From contig CAWIOP010000001.1 of the NCBI GenBank assembly GCA_963837755.1, forward strand, positions 992,001-1,056,000: a stretch of DNA of 64,000 nucleotides, written 5' to 3'. Numbering within the stretch: the first letter of the stretch is position 1; each line of letters begins with the position of its first letter. Positions 27,127-35,429 of this stretch are shown one piece after another. Below the pieces are notes generated by a model that did no database searches, was not told the DNA's origin, and was given only the letters and a program-made list of their open reading frames with translations. Origin of the DNA: JADGHX01 sp963837755 (lineage in GTDB: Bacteria > Pseudomonadota > Gammaproteobacteria > Steroidobacterales > Steroidobacteraceae). Made by a program: the position numbers and the translations under genes.

Positions 27127-29331
27127 TTACTCGCGCAGCGCTTTGATGGGCTGGCCGCTCGCCAGTGAATCGAGGGGCAGCGGCTTGTGCAGCGAGAAGC
27201 TCTGCGCAAAGTCGCAGCCCACCGCCGTCAGCCACTGCATGGCGGACTGGGACTCGATGCGCTTGGCGACGCAGTGAACACCGAGCACCTTGCACGCCTG
27301 CAGGATCGCCACGACCAGCGCCTGCGGGAGTTTGTCTTTCATCGCTGCGGCCGTGAGCTTCGGGTCGACCTTCACGTGCCGCAGCGCCTTCGAGCCGAGC
27401 AGCTCGAACACGCTCGAATCCAGCGAGAAATTGTCGATCACCCAGAAGCAGCCCATCTTCTCGATCGCGTCGGTGAAGCGCTGCACGGCCGGCTTGCACT
27501 GAACGCAGGCGAATTCCGAGATCTCGAAGCCGATGTATTCGGCCGGCACGGAGTGCTTCTCCAGCCACTGCTCCACGCGCTGCGGGAACGTCTCGTCTTC
27601 GATGGCGCCGATGGAGACGTTCACCGAGAAGCTGGCGGGCTCTGAATCCCAGATGGCTTCGCCGTGTTGGCCGAGCCAGGTGAGCAGGCGCTCCACCACC
27701 ATTGAGTCGAGCGCGGCGCCGTCCTTGCCGCGCACGGAGTCGGCGAGGAACGCGGCAGGCACTTCGTTGCGGTTCGCATCGCGTTGGGACCGGGCGAGCA
27801 CTTCGTAGCGGCGCGTGCGGCCGCTGGAGCGAAGTTTGATCAGCTCCTGCGCGAACAGCGTGAGATCGGTGGCGCTCTCTTCAAGGGAGAGCGGCTCGAG
27901 CGGCGGCAGTTGCGCAGCGGGCTCGATGGTGGGCTCGATAGTGGACGACAAGTCGAGCTTGGGCACCGGGCCCGTGTCGTTGATGAGGCCGGAGACCTCT
28001 TCGGCGTGTGATAGCACCGGCAGCGCGGTGGTCTGTGTGGTGGACGGCGTAACGGGTGCCTTCTTCGCAACCGGTTGCGCCGCAACCGGCGCGGCCGCGA
28101 CCGCAGGACGCGTTGCGGCCGGCGCGCTCGCGACGCCGGGCGCGGGCTTGCGCGGGGAAGCCGGCGGCAGCTCGGGCAGGAACCCGGGCGTCGCCTTGAA
28201 TACACGTACTGAGGACGTCGCCCCAGGATTTGCCTGCGCAGTCGCGCCGGCGGCTGCCTGGAGAGCCGGCACCGACGTTGTCGCCGCAGAGGCTGGCGCG
28301 GCCCTCGCAACCGGCGGCGGCGCGACAGGCGCGGGCGGAGCCGCTGCGATGACGGGCGGCTCCACGTCGAAGGCGAGCACCTCGATGTCCGCGGGCGGCG
28401 CCGCGGCCGGTTTCGCCGTGGGAAACTGAATGTCCGGATCGAACGCGAGCACTTCGATATCCGCAACGGGCCTCGAAGGAACCGGCGCGAGCGTCGGCGC
28501 GGCGCGCGAGTTGGCGGGCGTCGGCGCAGCAGTGGTGAAACCGGGCTGCGCTGTGCCCGCTCGCAAAGCGGCTTTCGGCACGGTGGGCGCGGTGGCAGGT
28601 GACCCGCCTTTTCGGTTCGTGGGGGTCGGGCCAGGCGCTGGCGTCGCAGCCACAGGCGCGGGCGGCTCGGCCACCAGCTCGAGCTCCAGAATCTGTTCGA
28701 CTTCGCGTGGCCCGAGCGGTTTGCTCGAGGCCGCGGTGGCAGCGCTTTTCTCGATGACGATGGTGGTGCTGTGATCCACCGGTATCGGCGCGGCCGCGCC
28801 GGGCATCGCTACTTGCTGGCTCGTGTCGTTTGTGGAGGCCGGCGCGTTCTTGCGCATGAGCATCGCGATCTTCACGAGGATCGTGCGGATCTGCTGAGTG
28901 ACGATACGTTCCATCGTCCCTTCGGTGAGCGACTTCATGTCCGCCAGGATCATCACCGTGCCGGCGAGATCGCCGTGCGGCCCGCGGATGGGCAGGAAGA
29001 CGGCCATGCGCCCATCTTCCATTCCGAATTCGAAGAATTGCTGGGTCTTGTCGACCTTCTGGCCTTCGATGGCTTCGATGACGACGTTGTGCTCGTCGGG
29101 CCCGAGCGCGCCTTCGCTCAGCCACAGCACGTCGGCATCGGCGTTGTAGATCGACACGGAGTGCAGTCGCAACGGCGGCAACGCCGAGCGCAGCTGCCAG
29201 CCGAGCGACTCGGCCGTCACGGGCTCGGTTGCCTCCGGAGCTGTAGCTGCAGCTGGTGCTGGTGCTGGTGTCGTTGCGCGCGCCACTGGCTTTGCGTTAC
29301 GTGAGCTCAAGTTGTCCCCGTCTGCGAGCAT
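27127..29331 (-). CDS. EAL-domain protein with degenerate active site
   Basis: 734 residues, no membrane segment. The N-terminal domain (about 35-165) resembles a GAF/PAS-type sensor (LHSVSIYNADADVLWLSEGA, MAVFLPIRGPHGDLAGTVMI). Residues about 190-470 are Pro/Ala-rich linker with a twice-repeated DIEVLAFD. The EAL domain spans about 490-725. The Glu of EAL is kept (YEVLARS), as are Asn (FSVNVSIGAI), Glu (IGFEISEFA) and Lys-Asp (HVKVDPKL). The DDFG motif is IDNFS, the VAEGVE motif reads VAKRIE, and the QG motif is AQSFS. Loss of the metal-binding second Asp and the catalytic Glu predicts no phosphodiesterase activity. A c-di-GMP receptor or scaffold role is inferred. Confidence 0.85.
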   Translation of the reverse strand: MLADGDNLSSRNAKPVARATTPAPAPAAATAPEATEPVTAESLGWQLRSALPPLRLHSVSIYNADADVLWLSEGALGPDEHNVVIEAIEGQKVDKTQQFFEFGMEDGRMAVFLPIRGPHGDLAGTVMILADMKSLTEGTMERIVTQQIRTILVKIAMLMRKNAPASTNDTSQQVAMPGAAAPIPVDHSTTIVIEKSAATAASSKPLGPREVEQILELELVAEPPAPVAATPAPGPTPTNRKGGSPATAPTVPKAALRAGTAQPGFTTAAPTPANSRAAPTLAPVPSRPVADIEVLAFDPDIQFPTAKPAAAPPADIEVLAFDVEPPVIAAAPPAPVAPPPVARAAPASAATTSVPALQAAAGATAQANPGATSSVRVFKATPGFLPELPPASPRKPAPGVASAPAATRPAVAAAPVAAQPVAKKAPVTPSTTQTTALPVLSHAEEVSGLINDTGPVPKLDLSSTIEPTIEPAAQLPPLEPLSLEESATDLTLFAQELIKLRSSGRTRRYEVLARSQRDANRNEVPAAFLADSVRGKDGAALDSMVVERLLTWLGQHGEAIWDSEPASFSVNVSIGAIEDETFPQRVEQWLEKHSVPAEYIGFEISEFACVQCKPAVQRFTDAIEKMGCFWVIDNFSLDSSVFELLGSKALRHVKVDPKLTAAAMKDKLPQALVVAILQACKVLGVHCVAKRIESQSAMQWLTAVGCDFAQSFSLHKPLPLDSLASGQPIKALRE

Positions 29332-29459
29332 CGCGGACGAATTACCCCTCGCCCGCGCAAGCTAGGGTGGCAGGACGGGACCAGACGGTGCGTGATCGCG
29401 CTCGCGTTCTGACAGAAGGTGTGTGCGTACTTGTCGCGAAGAGTGGCAGCTTCGCGAAA

Positions 29460-29482
29460 CTCGCGGGCATTACGCCCGCGAG
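29460..29482 (-). terminator. Possible terminator of the DUF1993 gene
   Basis: Perfect 9-bp stem CTCGCGGGC / GCCCGCGAG with a five-base loop. On the minus strand it is followed by TTTC. It lies 60 bases behind the DUF1993 stop and before the EAL gene. The rest of 29332-29544 shows no gene. Confidence 0.4.
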
Positions 29483-29544
29483 CGTTTGTCATATCGATGC
29501 GACATATCCGCGGCTGCGCCCGAAGCGTGGGCGCGTAACGATTG

Positions 29545-30054
29545 TTACTTGAGCTCGCCGAGAAAATCGCGCTTGCCGATGTCGACTCCGTTATGTCGCA
29601 GGATCGCGTACACCATCGACACGTGGAAGAAGAAGTTCGGCAGCAGCCAACCGCGCAGATAGGTGAGGCCTTTCATCTCGATGACGCGGTTGGGCACCGT
29701 GATCTTGATGTCGCGATCCTCGCCGCCTTCGAACGCGCTCGCCGGAACGGTTTTGATCCAGTCGATGGTCTTCGTGATGCGCGCCTTCAGCTCGTCGATG
29801 GTTTTCTCGTTGTCTTCGAACTTCGGCGCTTCGACGCCCGCAAGGCGCGCCACGCCGAACTTCGACGTGTCGCTGATGAACTGGATCTGCCGGGTGAGCG
29901 GATGCATGTCGGGCGCAAGACGCGCGCTCGCGAGCACGGCCGGGTCGAACTTCTTCGCTTCGGCGCAGGCGACGCCTTTGTCGAGCAGGCCGAGAACCTG
30001 ATTGAGCGTGTGCGTGACCTGCTCGACGGCGAGCGAGTGAATCGAGACTTTCAT
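29545..30054 (-). CDS. DUF1993 family protein
   Basis: 169 residues starting MKVSIHSLAVEQVTHTLNQV. The family pattern includes ARLAPDMHPLTRQIQFISDT, RITKTIDWIKTVPASAFEGG and RGWLLPNFFFHVSMVYAILR followed by HNGVDIGKRDFLG. DUF1993 proteins share the DinB-like four-helix fold; the His in FFFHVSMVYAILRHNG and in the MHPL segment could bind metal. Function unknown. ATG at 30054 has a purine-rich upstream stretch; the open frame extends further but without similarity. It is divergent from the LysR gene. Confidence 0.85.
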   Translation of the reverse strand: MKVSIHSLAVEQVTHTLNQVLGLLDKGVACAEAKKFDPAVLASARLAPDMHPLTRQIQFISDTSKFGVARLAGVEAPKFEDNEKTIDELKARITKTIDWIKTVPASAFEGGEDRDIKITVPNRVIEMKGLTYLRGWLLPNFFFHVSMVYAILRHNGVDIGKRDFLGELK

Positions 30055-30157
30055 GTGAGGGTTCCTGTCGGGTCGGGCTGAAGAGAGATCATTCGGGCGC
30101 GCGCGGCGCGAAAGTGCGCGGATTCTACTGCGCCAGGCTGGCGCTTGCGCCTCCCGG

Positions 30158-31105
30158 GTGAAACAATGCTGGCCCCATGTCCATTCATTGGGCCCGCGAT
30201 TGAACCTGTTCTGGGCACCCGCGCAGCTCGCCGTTCTCGCCAAGGTGGTCGACCTGAATGGATTCTCGGCCGCCGCCCGCTCCCTGGGTGTGCCCAAGGC
30301 CGCGGTGAGCCGCGCCGTCGCCGACCTCGAAAAAACCCTTGGCGCGCGCATGCTCGAGCGCACCACGCGCCGCATCTCGCTGACGCCGGCCGGCCAGCTC
30401 GTCTACCCGCACGCGAAACGCGTGGTGGATGAGCTCGACGCCGTGCAGGTGCTCGTTGCCAAACTTCAGCACCCCGCCACGGGGCCGCTGCGCGTGGTGG
30501 CAGACGCCACCTACGGCCGTGTGCTGCTCGCGCCGCTCGTGCCGCGTTTTCTGGAAAGCTTTCCCGACGTGCCGCTGGAAGTGTCGCTGCAGCCCATCGA
30601 CGCCAATGTGCCGTGGGATGTGGCGATCCGCGCCGGCCTGCCCTCGGATGAGTCCGTGGCGCATCGCCTGCTCGGCGCGCTTCCCGCAGTGCTCTGCGCC
30701 ACGCCGCAATACCTCGCGCAGAAAGGCACGCCAGCCCGGCCCGAAGATCTGCGCCAGCACGATCTCTTCACTCCGGAGTCCGAACGTCCGGACCTGTTCC
30801 AGCTCGAGTTCTCGCGCAACTCCCAGCGTGCGGAAGTGCGTGTGGTGCCGCGCCTCACGGTGAACGACCCCGCCGTGCTGCATGCCTCCGCCGCCGCCGG
30901 CCTCGGCATTGGATTGTTACCGGAATTCCTGTGCCGGCAGGGCCTTGCCACGGGCCGGCTCAAGCAGGTGCTGGCGGACTGGTCGTTGCCGCCTGCGGCA
31001 GCGCTCTATGCCGTGTACCCAGCCACGCTTGGCGCAGACCCGCGCGTACAACGCTTCGTCGATTTTCTTGCCGCCAACATCGTCCCCGCGCTCGCGCACT
31101 CGTAA
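30158..31105 (+). CDS. LysR-family transcriptional regulator
   Basis: About 315 residues. The N-terminal winged HTH reads LAVLAKVVDLNGFSAAARSL, GVPKAAVSRAVADLEKTLGA, RMLERTTRRISLTPAG. The effector domain (LRVVADATYGRVLLAPLVPR to the C-terminus) is of the CrgA/DmlR type. The start is uncertain: GTG at 30158 or TTG at 30200, the latter fitting the usual distance to the HTH better. It lies 38 bases before the acyl-CoA dehydrogenase gene in the same direction. That may be its target or simply a neighbour. Confidence 0.9.
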   Translation: MKQCWPHVHSLGPRLNLFWAPAQLAVLAKVVDLNGFSAAARSLGVPKAAVSRAVADLEKTLGARMLERTTRRISLTPAGQLVYPHAKRVVDELDAVQVLVAKLQHPATGPLRVVADATYGRVLLAPLVPRFLESFPDVPLEVSLQPIDANVPWDVAIRAGLPSDESVAHRLLGALPAVLCATPQYLAQKGTPARPEDLRQHDLFTPESERPDLFQLEFSRNSQRAEVRVVPRLTVNDPAVLHASAAAGLGIGLLPEFLCRQGLATGRLKQVLADWSLPPAAALYAVYPATLGADPRVQRFVDFLAANIVPALAHS

Positions 31106-31143
31106 ACTTCGCCTCCTTCCGCCCGCTGACGTGAGGTGAATCC

Positions 31144-32922
31144 ATGTATCAGGCACCCCTGAGGGAGCTGCGATTCGTGCTGGACGAGCTTCTGGGCACG
31201 CAGAGCCTCGCCGGCTCGCGCGGCCTCGAAGACTACTCATCGGAACTGGCTGGGCAGGTGTTGGGCGAAGCGGCGCGCTTCGCGGAAAGCGTGCTGGAGC
31301 CGCTGAACCAGAGCGGCGACAAGGAAGGCGCGCACTGGAGCGCCGACGGCGTGCGCGCCCCGAAGGGCTTCAAGGCCGCATACGAGCAATACGTGGCCGG
31401 CGGCTGGCCGGCGCTTGGCGCCAACCCCGAATTCGGCGGCCAGGCCGTGCCCCACGTGCTCGGTTGCGCCGTGCGCGAGCTCATGGCAGCGGCGAATCTC
31501 TCGTTCAAGCTGTGCCCCATGCTCACCATCGGCGCCGTCGAGTCGCTCGAGCTGTGCGGCTCGCAGGAACAGAAAGAGCGCTTCCTGCCGAAGATGGTGG
31601 CGGGCGAGTGGACGGGCACCATGGTGCTCACCGAGCCGCACGCGGGCTCGGATCTCGGCCTCATCCGCACGCGCGCCGTGCCAGATGGAAAACACTACAG
31701 GCTGTTCGGCCAGAAGATCTTCATTACCTGGGGCGAGCACGACCTCACGCCGAACATCATCCACATGGTGCTCGCGCGCATCGACGGCGCGCCGGCCGGT
31801 ACGCGCGGCATTTCACTCTTCATCGTGCCGAAGGTGCTGGTGAACGAAGACGGCTCGCTCGGTGCGCGCAATGAAGTGCGCTGTGTTTCCATCGAGCACA
31901 AGATGGGCATCCACGCGAGCCCCACGTGCACGCTCGCCTTCGGGGACGACACGGGCGCGGTGGGCTATCTCATCGGCGAAGCCAATCGCGGCCTCGAATA
32001 CATGTTCGTCATGATGAACGCCGCGCGGCTGTCCGTGGGCCTCGAAGGTTATTCCGTGGCAGAGCGCGCATACCAGCGCGCTGCGGAGTGGGCGCGCTCA
32101 CGCGTGCAGGGCAAACCTCCCGTGGCGGCAGCGGCGGGGCCCGCGCCCATCATCAATCACCCCGACGTGAAGCGCATGTTGCTCACGATGAAATCGAGCG
32201 TCGAATCGCTGCGCTCGCTCGCGCTATACGCCGCACTCCAGCTCGACATCGCCGAGCACGGCGCGGATGAATCGAAGCGCGCGGCCGCCCAGACGCGGGC
32301 AGACCTGCTGATCCCCATCGTGAAAGGCTGGTGCACCGAGCAGGGCAACGACGTCACCCACCTCGGCATCCAGGTTCACGGCGGCATGGGCTTCGTGGAA
32401 GAGACCGGCGCCGCGCAATACGCGCGCGACGTGCGCATCACCACCATCTATGAAGGCACCACCGGCATTCAGGCGAACGACCTCATCGGCCGCAAGATCG
32501 GCCGCGATGGCGGCGCGGCGCTCGGCGCGCTCATCGCCGACATGCACAGCGAGCTGAAGGCACTGCAGACGAGCGACCCGCTTGCACAGGTCACGAAGAC
32601 CGCCGCGCTCGAAGGAGTGGGGCTGCTGAGCGAAGCCGCACAGCACCTGGGTAACTCGCTCAAGACCGCTCCCGATCGCGCGCAGGCGGTCGCCGTGCCA
32701 TTCCTCAAGCTGTGCGGCCTCGTCATCGGCGGATGGCTCATGGCGAAATCCGCAAGCATCGCCGCCGGCAAGCTCTCGGGCGCAGACAAGGGCTTCTACG
32801 CCGCAAAGCTGCGTTCCGCGCGCTTCTACGCCGAGCAGGTGCTGCCGGCTGCGCTCGGCCACGCACGCGTCGTCGCCAGTGGCGCGGCCAGCGTCACGGA
32901 AACCGACGCCGCGCTCGTTTGA
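31144..32922 (+). CDS. Acyl-CoA dehydrogenase, DmdC-like long form
   Basis: 592-residue FAD-dependent dehydrogenase. Family features: N-terminal extension YQAPLRELRFVLDELLG, FAD/substrate segment TGTMVLTEPHAGSDLGLIRT, KIFITWGEHDLT, the catalytic-region VHGGMGFVEETGAAQYARDV and IYEGTTGIQANDLIGRK. The last is characteristic of the group annotated as 3-methylmercaptopropionyl-CoA dehydrogenase or as general long-chain enzymes. The C-terminal acyl-CoA-dehydrogenase tail (about 470-592) is complete. The true substrate cannot be told from sequence. It is followed after 26 bases by an aldo/keto reductase gene. Confidence 0.93.
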   Translation: MYQAPLRELRFVLDELLGTQSLAGSRGLEDYSSELAGQVLGEAARFAESVLEPLNQSGDKEGAHWSADGVRAPKGFKAAYEQYVAGGWPALGANPEFGGQAVPHVLGCAVRELMAAANLSFKLCPMLTIGAVESLELCGSQEQKERFLPKMVAGEWTGTMVLTEPHAGSDLGLIRTRAVPDGKHYRLFGQKIFITWGEHDLTPNIIHMVLARIDGAPAGTRGISLFIVPKVLVNEDGSLGARNEVRCVSIEHKMGIHASPTCTLAFGDDTGAVGYLIGEANRGLEYMFVMMNAARLSVGLEGYSVAERAYQRAAEWARSRVQGKPPVAAAAGPAPIINHPDVKRMLLTMKSSVESLRSLALYAALQLDIAEHGADESKRAAAQTRADLLIPIVKGWCTEQGNDVTHLGIQVHGGMGFVEETGAAQYARDVRITTIYEGTTGIQANDLIGRKIGRDGGAALGALIADMHSELKALQTSDPLAQVTKTAALEGVGLLSEAAQHLGNSLKTAPDRAQAVAVPFLKLCGLVIGGWLMAKSASIAAGKLSGADKGFYAAKLRSARFYAEQVLPAALGHARVVASGAASVTETDAALV

Positions 32923-32948
32923 ATCGACCCGAACCCAGGAGCCTCACC

Positions 32949-33859
32949 GTGGACCGACGCGAAGTGCTCATTGGAGGTTTGACGATGGCCGCAGCCGCAG
33001 CGACTTCGAGCAACGCCGCCGGGCAGACGGCCGCGCCGCTCCTCACCCGCAGGATCCCTTCAACCGGCGAACCGATCCCCGTGATTGGCCTGGGCACGTC
33101 CGGCCCCTTCGAAGTGGGCAACTCACCCGCCGAACGCGCCCCGCTCGAGGAAGTGCTCGGCGCTTTCTTCGCGGCCGGCGCGCGGCTCATCGACACCTCG
33201 CCGATGTACTCCACCGCCGAAGGCGTGCTCGGCGAGCTGTTGACGCCCGCCATGCATGAGCGCGTGTTCCTCGCCACGAAAGTGTGGACACGCGGCGAGC
33301 GCGAAGGCGTCGAGCAGATGAAGAAGTCCGGCGAGCTGATGAAGCACCCGAAGCTCGACCTCATCCAGGTGCACAACCTCCTCGATCTGGACACGCAGCT
33401 GAAAACGCTGCGCGCCTGGAAAGAAGAGGGTCGCGTGCGCTACATCGGCATCACGCACTACACGGTCGGCTCCCACGCCGACCTCGCAAAAGTGATCGAA
33501 CGCGAGAAGCTCGACTTCGTGCAGCTCAACTACTCCGCCGCCACCCGCAACGCCGAAGAGCGCCTGCTGCCGCTCGCGGCGGACACGGCGTCGCCGTGCT
33601 GGTCAACCGCCCCTTCGAAGACGGCAAGATGTTCGAATCCGTCCGCGGCAAACCCGTGCCGCCGTGGGCAGCGGACATCGACGCCACGAGCTGGGGCCAG
33701 ATCTTCCTGAAATATGTGTTCGCGCACCCCGCCGTCACCGCGGCGATCCCCGCGACGGGCAAGCTCAAGCACCTCGAAGACAACCTCGCAGCCGCACGAG
33801 GCAGACTCCCCGACGCAAAACAGCGCGAGCAAATCATCCAGGCGCTATCGGCGACATAG
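32949..33859 (+). CDS. Tat-exported aldo/keto reductase (one frameshift)
   Basis: About 303 residues. GTG at 32949 gives VDRREVLIGGLTMAAAAAT, a twin-arginine signal peptide. The AKR tetrad is visible: Asp and Tyr in ARLIDTSPMYSTAEGVLG, Lys in VFLATKVWT and His in LDLIQVHNLLDLD. The C-terminal part is PWAADIDATSWGQIFLKYVF and TAAIPATGKLKHLEDNLAAA. A single base appears missing near 33585 (GACACGGCGTC should read GACACGGGCGTC), after which the frame continues as VAVLVNRPFEDGKMFESV. Likely a sequence error. A periplasmic AKR needs its cofactor folded in before export, which Tat allows. Confidence 0.85.
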
Positions 33860-33867
33860 CCGCAACA

Positions 33868-34025
33868 TCAGAACCGCAAAACGTAAAAGCGGAGGCTCGC
33901 CCGATAGATCTTGCCCGGCCGCCCCATCTCGACTGCAGTTGCGGCTGATCGCAGAACACCGCGAGAGGGGTGCCGCCGAAAGGCCGGTCCGTGAAGACAT
34001 CGAGAGTGGTGTAGCACAGATTCAT
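33868..34025 (-). pseudogene. Relic of a phenazine biosynthesis-like (PhzF) gene, both ends kept
   Basis: The ATG at 34025 starts NLCYTTLDVFTDRPFGGTPL, the standard PhzF N-terminus, up to about residue 32. Directly after it, in another frame, comes AVEMGRPGKIYRASL, matching the QG-VEMGRPS motif near the C-terminus of PhzF proteins, ending at 33868. The roughly 200 residues between, including the catalytic Glu, are absent. The ATG overlaps the photolyase stop (ATGA), so the parent gene was the second gene of that operon. An assembly deletion is an alternative explanation. Confidence 0.65.
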
Positions 34026-35425
34026 GGCGCCACGATCTTTGCACGCCTGCGCATGTCCGCGTAAGCATCGAGCGCAGCCTCGCGCGACTTGCCGAGATCG
34101 ATGATCGGCGCCGGGCCGGGCGCCTTGTTTCGCTTCGACTTGCGCCACGGCCCATGAATCGAGTGGCTGGCGAAGTCCGCGACCTCCGGCACCCATTTGC
34201 GCACGTAGTCGCCGTCAGGGTCGAAGCGCTCGCCCTGCGTCACCGGGTTGAAGATGCGGAAGTAGGGCGCCGCATCCGCGCCCGAGCCCGCCACCCACTG
34301 CCAGTTGAGCGTGTTATTGGCGAGGTCTGCATCAACGAGCGTGTCCCAGAACCACCGCGCGCCGTCCTGCCACGGTTGCAGCAGGTTCTTCACGAGAAAC
34401 GAGCCCACGATCATGCGCACGCGGTTGTGCATGACGCCCGTCGCCCACAGCTCGCGCATGCCGGCGTCCACCATCGGCACGCCCGTGCGGCCGCTTTGCC
34501 AGGCTCTCAGGTGCTTCGCGTTCTTCTTCCATGGAAACCGCGCGAACTCCGGGCGCAGGGGATGCTTCGTCGTCTGGGGGAAGTGATAGAGCAGGTGGTG
34601 CGCAAACTCGCGCCAGATCACTTCGTGCAGAAACGTCGACGCGCGGCCCTTCGGGCCCAGCGCGTGCCAGATCTGCCTTGGCCCGATCTCGCCGAAATGC
34701 AGGTGGGGCGACAGGCCGGAAGTGCCCTGAGTGGCCGGCCGGTCTCGCGCGTGGCGATAGTGGGCGAGCCCGTGTTTCAGGAACCGCTTCATGCGGTCGT
34801 GCGCGCCGGCTTCGCCCGGCTGCCACGAATCCGCCATCTGCTCATACCATCTGATCTTCGGCATCAGGCCGAGCGAGTCGAGCGTCACCCCGCGCGGCCA
34901 TTGCTTCGGCGCTGTCAGTTTCGCAGGCGCAAGCCGCGGGGCGGCCGGGTCGAGCTCGCGAAGCAGGCGCCGCAGGTAGGGTGTGTAGACGCGATACGGT
35001 TTCCCGCTGAGATTGAGGATGTCGTTGGGCTCGGCGAGCAGCGCGCTGTTGAACGTGGCCGTTGCGACTTTCGCGGCGGTCAGGTCTCTCGCGATGGAGG
35101 CGCTGCATTCGAGTGCCGCCGGCTCGTAGCGACGATTCCAGTAAACGGCCGTGGCGCCTGTTTGCGAAACGAGCTTCGCGAGCACGTCTTCCGTGCGGCC
35201 GGCAGCCAGCACGAGCCGCGACCCCCGCTCGCGCAAGCTGGCGTCAAGCGCGCGCAGCGATTGATGCAACCACCACCGGGACGCCGCGCCTGGCGGCCAA
35301 TCGCCTTCATCCAAAGGGGCCCACACATACACGGGAATGACCGGTTCACCGCGCCTGACCGCCGCGTCGAGCGCCGGGTTGTCGGCGAGCCGCAGGTCCT
35401 GCCGAAACCAGACGATTGTCGTCAC
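34022..35425 (-). CDS. phrB: Deoxyribodipyrimidine photolyase (class I)
   Basis: 467-residue light-driven repair enzyme for cyclobutane pyrimidine dimers. The N-terminal Rossmann-like domain reads TTIVWFRQDLRLADNPALDA. The FAD-binding C-terminal domain has TQGTSGLSPHLHFGEIGPRQ, the WREFAHHLLYHFP segment, TGVPMVDAGMRELWATGVMH and RVRMIVGSFLVKNLL. It ends in FWDTLVDADLANNTLNWQWV, AGSGADAAPYFRIFNP. The Trp chain used for FAD photoreduction is present. The second chromophore cannot be told. The stop overlaps the start of the phzF relic. Confidence 0.95.
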   Translation of the reverse strand: MTTIVWFRQDLRLADNPALDAAVRRGEPVIPVYVWAPLDEGDWPPGAASRWWLHQSLRALDASLRERGSRLVLAAGRTEDVLAKLVSQTGATAVYWNRRYEPAALECSASIARDLTAAKVATATFNSALLAEPNDILNLSGKPYRVYTPYLRRLLRELDPAAPRLAPAKLTAPKQWPRGVTLDSLGLMPKIRWYEQMADSWQPGEAGAHDRMKRFLKHGLAHYRHARDRPATQGTSGLSPHLHFGEIGPRQIWHALGPKGRASTFLHEVIWREFAHHLLYHFPQTTKHPLRPEFARFPWKKNAKHLRAWQSGRTGVPMVDAGMRELWATGVMHNRVRMIVGSFLVKNLLQPWQDGARWFWDTLVDADLANNTLNWQWVAGSGADAAPYFRIFNPVTQGERFDPDGDYVRKWVPEVADFASHSIHGPWRKSKRNKAPGPAPIIDLGKSREAALDAYADMRRRAKIVAP

Positions 35426-35429
35426 GAGC

